A DNA stretch of 64,000 nt, from contig NZ_FNRL01000005.1 in the NCBI RefSeq assembly GCF_900107795.1, positions 236,040 through 300,039 on the forward strand, read 5' to 3'. Numbering within the stretch: position 1 is the stretch's first letter; every line of letters begins with the position of its first letter. The DNA is from Chitinophaga terrae (ex Kim and Jung 2007) (GTDB lineage: Bacteria; Bacteroidota; Bacteroidia; Chitinophagales; Chitinophagaceae). Below, piece by piece: positions 59,028 through 64,000 of this stretch. Made by a program: the position numbers and the translations under genes. The notes beneath the pieces are model-generated. The model worked only from the letters and a program-made list of their open reading frames with translations, searched no databases and was not told the origin of the DNA.

Positions 59028-61991
59028 ATGAATATGCACAAACGATCCACGTTTTGGGCGCAGACCTGTTTTGCCAGCACAGTTCTGATGCTCCTCTCGC
59101 TTTTTGCCTTTTCGCAAGGCAAACAAGTATCCGGAAAAGTAACGGATGCGGAGACCAAAACACCTATCCCTGGTGTATCTGTCCAAGTGAAAAACACTTC
59201 CACAGGTACTATTTCCAAGCCTGATGGTACTTTCAGCCTGACCGCTCCTGAGAATGCTGTCCTGGTATTTAGCTTTATCGGCTATGATTCCAAAGAAGTT
59301 CCTGCAAATGCAGCTTCCAATGTAGTGCTGAAGCCTTCTGTCAAATCATTGCAGGATGTGGTGGTAATTGGTTATGGTACTCAGAAAAGAAACGAGGTAA
59401 CAACTTCCGTTGCCACCGTTAAAGCTGAAAGCTTTAACCAGGGAGGCGCCCGTTCACCGATGGACCTGGTACAGGGTAAAGTAGCGGGTTTGACAGTTAC
59501 ACGTACGTCCGGCAACAACCCTAACAGTAGTGCTTCTATCCAGATCAGGGGTATTACCTCTATGACCGGTGACATGGAGCCATTGATTGTTATTGATGGT
59601 ATCCCTGGCGGCAACCTGGACCTGTTACAACAAGACGATATCGCGTCTTTTGACGTATTGAAAGATGGTGCGGCGGCAGCTATCTACGGTACAAGGGGTA
59701 ATAACGGCGTGATCCTGATCACTACTAAAAAGGGAAAAGCAGGAGAACCGTTATTTACCTACTCAACTTATGTTCAACGCGAAGCAGTAGCCAAAAAACC
59801 CGGTATATTAAGCGCTGCCGATTATGTGAAAATAGCCGGCGAAAACAACAACCAGGGCGCAAATGTTGATATGTACAATATGTTGTTGGACAAGAATAAC
59901 CTGAGCCACTATCATAATTTTGCCGCTTCTGGAGGAACCGCTAACACCAACTACCGCGCATCCATTTATTACAACGACGCCAACGGCATTGCCATCCAAA
60001 ACGGTCGTCAGCAATATGGAGGAAGAATTAATATAAACCAAACCGGTTTACAAGGCAAACTTTCCTTACAATTAAACCTGGCTACCAATTTCAATAAAGC
60101 AAATATGAATGGCGGTAGAGACGGCGACTTTGAACAAGCTGTTCAACGCAACCCTACTGCTCCCGTTACTGATGCCAATGGAAAATATATTGAAACGAAC
60201 GGGTTCAATAACTATAACCCCCTGGCGCGTTTACTGCAGGAACAGAACTGGAGAGATCAGAAGACTTCCTCCGGCGACCTGCGTTTGACTTTAGAGCCTA
60301 TCAACGATCTGAAGATCTCTGCGTTCGGGGCTATTGTAAGCGATGAATGGAATGACCGCGAATATCGCAGCAAAGCGTCTCTCTCTTCCGTACGCGATTA
60401 CCAAGGTGGCGGCTATGCACGTAAAGCCAACAGATCTGAAAAAAACCGGACCTTTGAAACCACCGTTGACTATACCAAAAAAATTTCTGATCATACTTTC
60501 AATATCATGGGTGGGTATAGCTATCAATATAGCACCTGGGAAACCTATGATATGAGCAATAACGGCTTCCTGACCGACGCATTTGAGGACTGGAGAATTG
60601 ACGCAGGTAATGCGCTCAACGATCCAAAACTTCCACGTCCTTCAATGAATAGCCGCAAAGAAGACAATATCCTGATCGCTTTCTTTGGCAGGTTGAACTA
60701 TAACTATCAACAGAAGTATATGTTCCAGGCCATCCTGCGTCATGAAGGTTCTTCCCGCTTTGGTGCAAATTATAAATGGGGTAATTTCCCTTCAGTATCT
60801 GCCGGTTGGGTAATTTCCAAAGAATCTTTTATGGAAGATATTAATGTGATCAATCACCTGAAATTACGTGCAGGTTATGGCGTTACAGGAAACCAGGGTA
60901 TTCCAAACTATAAGTCACTGATCACTATGAGCACTGGTGGTGCGTATCTGCAAAATGGTAAATGGATCCAAACTTATGGCCCTGAAAAAAATCCTAACCC
61001 AGATTTGAGATGGGAAAGAAAAAAAGAGTTTAACATAGGCCTCGATTGGTCTATCCTCAATAACAGGTTAGGCGGCTCTATAGATGTTTATAAACGTAGA
61101 ACAGAAGACTTGTTATTTGACTATTCAGCGCCGCTTCCATCTCTTGTTCTTGATAGAATCTATACCAACGTAGGTACCTTATCCAACAATGGTGTGGAAA
61201 TAGTGTTAAACACTGTTCCTGTTAAAATCAAGGATTTCAGCTGGAATAGTGATGTGACCTTTACCTTCCAGAAGAACCGCGTGATCTCATTCTCTAATGA
61301 TGTTTATAAAGCGACTCAACAGTTTTATGGTGATCTGCCATCTCCAGGCAATCTGGGCATGGCTATCCGTGTAGTAGAAGGAGGCCCGCTTGGAACATTC
61401 TATGGCTACCGCTTTGCTGGCTTTACTCAAAATCAGGCTGATCCAAGAGACAATGGTAAATGGTTATTCTATAAAAAGGATGGTTCCGTTGTAGGTACTG
61501 ACCAGATCAATGAAGATGATAAAACTGTTATAGGAACCGGTATTCCTAAATACCTGGCATCATGGAGCAATACTTTCCGTTATAAAAACTGGGACCTGTC
61601 AGTATTCTTCCGTGGCAAATTCGGCTTTAAAATCCTGAATCTGCAGGAAATGTATTTCGGTAGCAAAAAATGGTCACCGAACAATATGCTGAACTATGTT
61701 CTTGGCAGAGATGCACAGTTGAATGACGCTCCTGCATATTCTGACTATTACCTCGAGAAAGGCGATTTTGTAAAGCTGGATAACATAACCTTAGGTTATA
61801 ACTTCCACCTGAAAACCAAATACATTAAGAATCTGCGTTTATACGCCACCGGACGCAATATTGCGACTATTACCGGTTACAGTGGTTTAGATCCTGAACT
61901 GCAAGATACCGCTCTTGATTCTGGTATCGATAACAGAGGATTTTATCCACGTACCCGTTCTTATACCATTGGTCTGAACATCGGATTCTAA
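59028..61991 (+). CDS. SusC/RagA-family TonB-linked outer-membrane protein
   Basis: 987 residues. The signal peptide (1-~31) ends at FAFSQ. A CarboxypepD_reg-like domain (~33-108, VSGKVTDAETKTPIPGVSVQVKN) follows, then the TonB box region DVVVIGYGTQ, the plug domain (~115-235, with VIDGIPGG and YGTRGNNGVILITTKKG), and a 22-stranded barrel closing in RSYTIGLNIGF. It imports glycans or peptides through the outer membrane with TonB energy, paired with the SusD lipoprotein encoded 20 bp behind. No TonB-dependent signalling extension (STN domain) is visible, so FecI-type regulation through it is unlikely. Confidence 0.97.
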   Translation: MNMHKRSTFWAQTCFASTVLMLLSLFAFSQGKQVSGKVTDAETKTPIPGVSVQVKNTSTGTISKPDGTFSLTAPENAVLVFSFIGYDSKEVPANAASNVVLKPSVKSLQDVVVIGYGTQKRNEVTTSVATVKAESFNQGGARSPMDLVQGKVAGLTVTRTSGNNPNSSASIQIRGITSMTGDMEPLIVIDGIPGGNLDLLQQDDIASFDVLKDGAAAAIYGTRGNNGVILITTKKGKAGEPLFTYSTYVQREAVAKKPGILSAADYVKIAGENNNQGANVDMYNMLLDKNNLSHYHNFAASGGTANTNYRASIYYNDANGIAIQNGRQQYGGRININQTGLQGKLSLQLNLATNFNKANMNGGRDGDFEQAVQRNPTAPVTDANGKYIETNGFNNYNPLARLLQEQNWRDQKTSSGDLRLTLEPINDLKISAFGAIVSDEWNDREYRSKASLSSVRDYQGGGYARKANRSEKNRTFETTVDYTKKISDHTFNIMGGYSYQYSTWETYDMSNNGFLTDAFEDWRIDAGNALNDPKLPRPSMNSRKEDNILIAFFGRLNYNYQQKYMFQAILRHEGSSRFGANYKWGNFPSVSAGWVISKESFMEDINVINHLKLRAGYGVTGNQGIPNYKSLITMSTGGAYLQNGKWIQTYGPEKNPNPDLRWERKKEFNIGLDWSILNNRLGGSIDVYKRRTEDLLFDYSAPLPSLVLDRIYTNVGTLSNNGVEIVLNTVPVKIKDFSWNSDVTFTFQKNRVISFSNDVYKATQQFYGDLPSPGNLGMAIRVVEGGPLGTFYGYRFAGFTQNQADPRDNGKWLFYKKDGSVVGTDQINEDDKTVIGTGIPKYLASWSNTFRYKNWDLSVFFRGKFGFKILNLQEMYFGSKKWSPNNMLNYVLGRDAQLNDAPAYSDYYLEKGDFVKLDNITLGYNFHLKTKYIKNLRLYATGRNIATITGYSGLDPELQDTALDSGIDNRGFYPRTRSYTIGLNIGF

Positions 61992-62011
61992 AAGCAGCAA
62001 AAACTAAGAAA

Positions 62012-63643
62012 ATGAAAAAACGTAACGTATATATCGGCGCAGCTCTGATGGCACTTGGAATGAGTGCCTGCACTAAGCTCGACGAGAAACCATATAGCGA
62101 AGTCACTAAAGACAATTTCTATCATAACAAAGAAGAAGTCCTTTCGGCGGTTCTGCGCCCATTTACCCATGCAAATGCATGGGCTGCTCCTACCGGCCAG
62201 CTTGGCTATTGGAGGGTATCAGAACTGTCGGCTGACCAACTAGCGTGGCCTCAGAAAGGTCGCCACGGCTACGACGGCGGTAACTGGATTCGCCTGCACA
62301 ACCACCAATGGATCGCCAACGATGATAACTGCTGGAATCCTTGGAGATTGATGTTCTGGGGCATGGGATTCTGTAATGCAACCATTAAAGATCTTGAGGG
62401 TCTTGATTTTCCAAGTATTGGTATGACCAATGAAGATAAAGCCAGTATCATAGCAGAGACTAAGGTTTTACGTGCCTGGCATTACCTGAAGTTGATGGAC
62501 CTGTATGGAAACATTCCTATAACAACAGAAGTAGGTGTCCCTGCAACTCCGGAGACAAAATCACGCAAAGAAGTTTTTGAATTCATTGAAAAGGAAATAA
62601 AAGACAACGTTGAACAGCTACAAAAGTTGTCTCCATCCCTGGTAGGCCGTGTTACCAAAGCGGGAGGTTACGCCATGCTGGTAGAGCTCTACCTGAATGC
62701 ACAGGAATGGACAGGCACTCCCCGTTGGGACGACTGCATCACTTATTGTAACAAGATTATCGCTGGCGACGGCGGTTCTCTTTCCGGTTCCATCCCTGCT
62801 TTGGAGCCAAACATTACCAATGCATTTGCCAATACCAACAGTGCTTCTCCTGAAGGTCTTTTCCAAATCGCTTATGATTTCCGTTCCGGCAACTTCCGTT
62901 TCGGATGGGAGGGCGATTTCTGGCACTATCGTCAACGCCAGATCTATAACGCAGACCGCGACGGTAACAATGGTATCGTGGTAATCCCTACTGCTTATGA
63001 CGCGTTTAAAGACAACGACCTCCGTAAGCAACAATGGATGCTCATCGGTCTGCAGAAAAAAGACCCTGCACTGCGTACCAGCGTAGCTGACTCTGTGGTA
63101 TTAGGAACCGAAGAATACAATGGCAAACCATTGGTTTTCGTAAAAGAAATCCGTCGCAATTCCGAAGGTGAAACTGGCGAGGGTGGCATGACCCGCGGCG
63201 AAGAGAATAGCGGAGCCCGTTTCGCCAAATATTTGCCAGGCAAAACAGATGATCCCAATTACTGGGGCAATGACTTTATGTTATACCGTTTGACTGAAAT
63301 TTATTACAATAAAGCGGAAGCTTTAATGAGGAAAAATGGTGGCCAGGCGACTCAAGAAGCAGTAGATCTGATCAACACTTGCAAGAAACGTGCATTCAAA
63401 CCTGAGGATTGGGCTAAAGAGGCATATACAACAACTACCCTCACAATGGATGAGTTGTTAGCTGAAAGAGGCCGCGAGTTTATCTTCGAAGGTAAACGCC
63501 GCCAGGACCTGATCCGTTTTGGTAAATTCACTACTGCAAGTTGGTGGGATCACAAGCCAACTTCAGATAAATATAAACTGTTTGCTATTCCATTCAAACA
63601 AACAAGTATCAACCCGAACCTGAAACAAAATCCGGGTTACTAG
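62012..63643 (+). CDS. SusD/RagB-family nutrient-binding lipoprotein
   Basis: 543 residues. A lipoprotein signal (MKKRNVYIGAALMALGMSAC) places the lipidated cysteine at residue 20. The SusD N-terminal domain (LDEKPYSEVTKDNFY, then a TPR-like helical set with ETKVLRAWHYLKLMDLYGNIPI) and the C-terminal SusD/RagB domain (ELLAERGREFIFEGKRRQDLIRFG, FAIPFKQTSINPNLKQNPGY) are complete. It forms the lid over the SusC barrel and captures substrate on the cell surface. No glycanase gene follows within the window, so the substrate is unknown. Confidence 0.97.
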   Translation: MKKRNVYIGAALMALGMSACTKLDEKPYSEVTKDNFYHNKEEVLSAVLRPFTHANAWAAPTGQLGYWRVSELSADQLAWPQKGRHGYDGGNWIRLHNHQWIANDDNCWNPWRLMFWGMGFCNATIKDLEGLDFPSIGMTNEDKASIIAETKVLRAWHYLKLMDLYGNIPITTEVGVPATPETKSRKEVFEFIEKEIKDNVEQLQKLSPSLVGRVTKAGGYAMLVELYLNAQEWTGTPRWDDCITYCNKIIAGDGGSLSGSIPALEPNITNAFANTNSASPEGLFQIAYDFRSGNFRFGWEGDFWHYRQRQIYNADRDGNNGIVVIPTAYDAFKDNDLRKQQWMLIGLQKKDPALRTSVADSVVLGTEEYNGKPLVFVKEIRRNSEGETGEGGMTRGEENSGARFAKYLPGKTDDPNYWGNDFMLYRLTEIYYNKAEALMRKNGGQATQEAVDLINTCKKRAFKPEDWAKEAYTTTTLTMDELLAERGREFIFEGKRRQDLIRFGKFTTASWWDHKPTSDKYKLFAIPFKQTSINPNLKQNPGY

Positions 63644-63672
63644 TTGAGAGGATAAAATAGAGTGACGTATAA

Positions 63673-64000
63673 ATCGAGTAGGAAGTGAGGGATTATTTCC
63701 CTCACTGTCCTCTCACACCACCGTACGTACCGGTCTGGTATACGGCGGTTTGTTAGAATAATTTAATCTGACTTTCTGTTTTCAGATAATAGCGTTCGTA
63801 AAATCCGACATAGCCTTCTTTCCTAAAGTATGCGTTGGTGAGGGTTCTGCATAGTATCGGACTACGAGCCGCACGGCTGTAACCTATACTCGTTTTGCTC
63901 CACATCCTTGCGTAATACTTTGATAAGCCAAGTTTTATAAGATTACGGTACCGGTTACGGATGGTTTTCCATTGCTTCCAGATACATATGCGCAGACGAT
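63673..64000 (-). mobile_element. Group II intron, 3' part
   Basis: On the minus strand the maturase stop (63753) is followed by an element with CCGCCGTA and TACGTACGGTGG as a paired stem (domain V-like, about 63718-63750). A domain VI-like hairpin GTGAGGG/CCCTCAC follows, and then CCTACTCGAT, which is a usual 3' end of bacterial group II introns. The boundary therefore lies at about 63673, 30 bp behind the susD stop, with the intron antisense to SusCD. The rest of the intron lies beyond the window. Confidence 0.8.
63753..64000 (-). CDS. ltrA: Group II intron reverse transcriptase/maturase, C-terminal part
   Basis: The last 82 residues of the intron-encoded protein, open to the right window edge. 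LRICIWKQWKTIRNRYRNL, then LGLSKYYARMWSK, SRAARSPILCRTLTNAYF and GYVGFYERYY are the group II intron maturase (GIIM) domain X and the ending seen in many bacterial RTs. The protein splices the intron and reverse-transcribes it during retrohoming. Whether it is intact cannot be told here. Confidence 0.88.
   Translation of the reverse strand, partial: RLRICIWKQWKTIRNRYRNLIKLGLSKYYARMWSKTSIGYSRAARSPILCRTLTNAYFRKEGYVGFYERYYLKTESQIKLF

Overview
The window comes from a Bacteroidetes chromosome, most likely a Chitinophagaceae member related to Chitinophaga. This rests on a SusC/SusD pair, a type IX secretion (PorV-family) locus with a C-terminal sorting-domain protein, a fused alpha/beta 2-oxoacid dehydrogenase E1, DUF1573 and NIPSNAP proteins, the YebC variant, and promoters of the Bacteroidetes type (TTG-N19/20-TAnnTTTG) in front of rpsJ, rpsL and a tRNA-Met gene. 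No sequence search was run; names come from reading the sequence.

Layout. 1-11.9 kb is housekeeping: the end of an amino acid permease, YebC, an OmpR-type response regulator, a 2-hydroxyacid dehydrogenase, fused E1, a DUF1573 protein, a PLP aminotransferase and carA. Its intergenic spaces hold 68-bp and 32-bp tandem repeats and two copies of a short RNA-like unit ending in different terminator hairpins. 11.97-28.9 kb is a minus-strand ribosomal superoperon: rpsJ-rplC-D-W-B-rpsS-rplV-rpsC-rplP-rpmC-rpsQ-rplN, then rplX-E-rpsN-H-rplF-R-rpsE-rpmD-rplO-secY-map-infA-rpmJ-rpsM-K-D-rpoA-rplQ. Its gaps are wide and many contain hairpins. 29.1-30.25 kb holds four tiny genes for related hydrophobic peptides of 20-30 residues, each behind the same 5' leader motif. 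I consider this the most unusual content of the window. 30.4-32.9 kb has an outer-membrane barrel, a polysaccharide deacetylase and a GT2 glycosyltransferase.

fusA (33.2-35.3 kb) and rpsL-rpsG (41.6-42.4 kb) lie apart from each other and from rpsJ. A plus-strand operon separates fusA from rpsG: a T9SS cargo-like protein, a PorV-family barrel, a small secreted protein and a 1057-residue collagen-like protein. 42.7-50.4 kb holds ilvE, an unknown gene, rdgB, a thioesterase, a nitroreductase, glpD and an MscS channel. After an elongator-type tRNA-Met (50.4 kb) comes an AT-rich stretch of decayed genes: a frame-disrupted DUF4209-like gene, the tail of an XRE regulator and a Fic-like protein lacking its Fic domain. 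52.9-58.4 kb has an orphan ECF sigma factor, a TraB/GumN-sigma-membrane protein operon, a SUFU-like protein, a NIPSNAP protein and initiator tRNA-fMet. The window ends with a SusC/SusD pair and, antisense just behind it, the 3' end of a group II intron.

The ribosomal genes, rpoA, secY, map, infA, fusA, yebC and the tRNAs form the translation core. The porV/collagen operon and SusCD serve the cell surface. The peptide cluster and the paired RNA-like units have no known function that I can assign.
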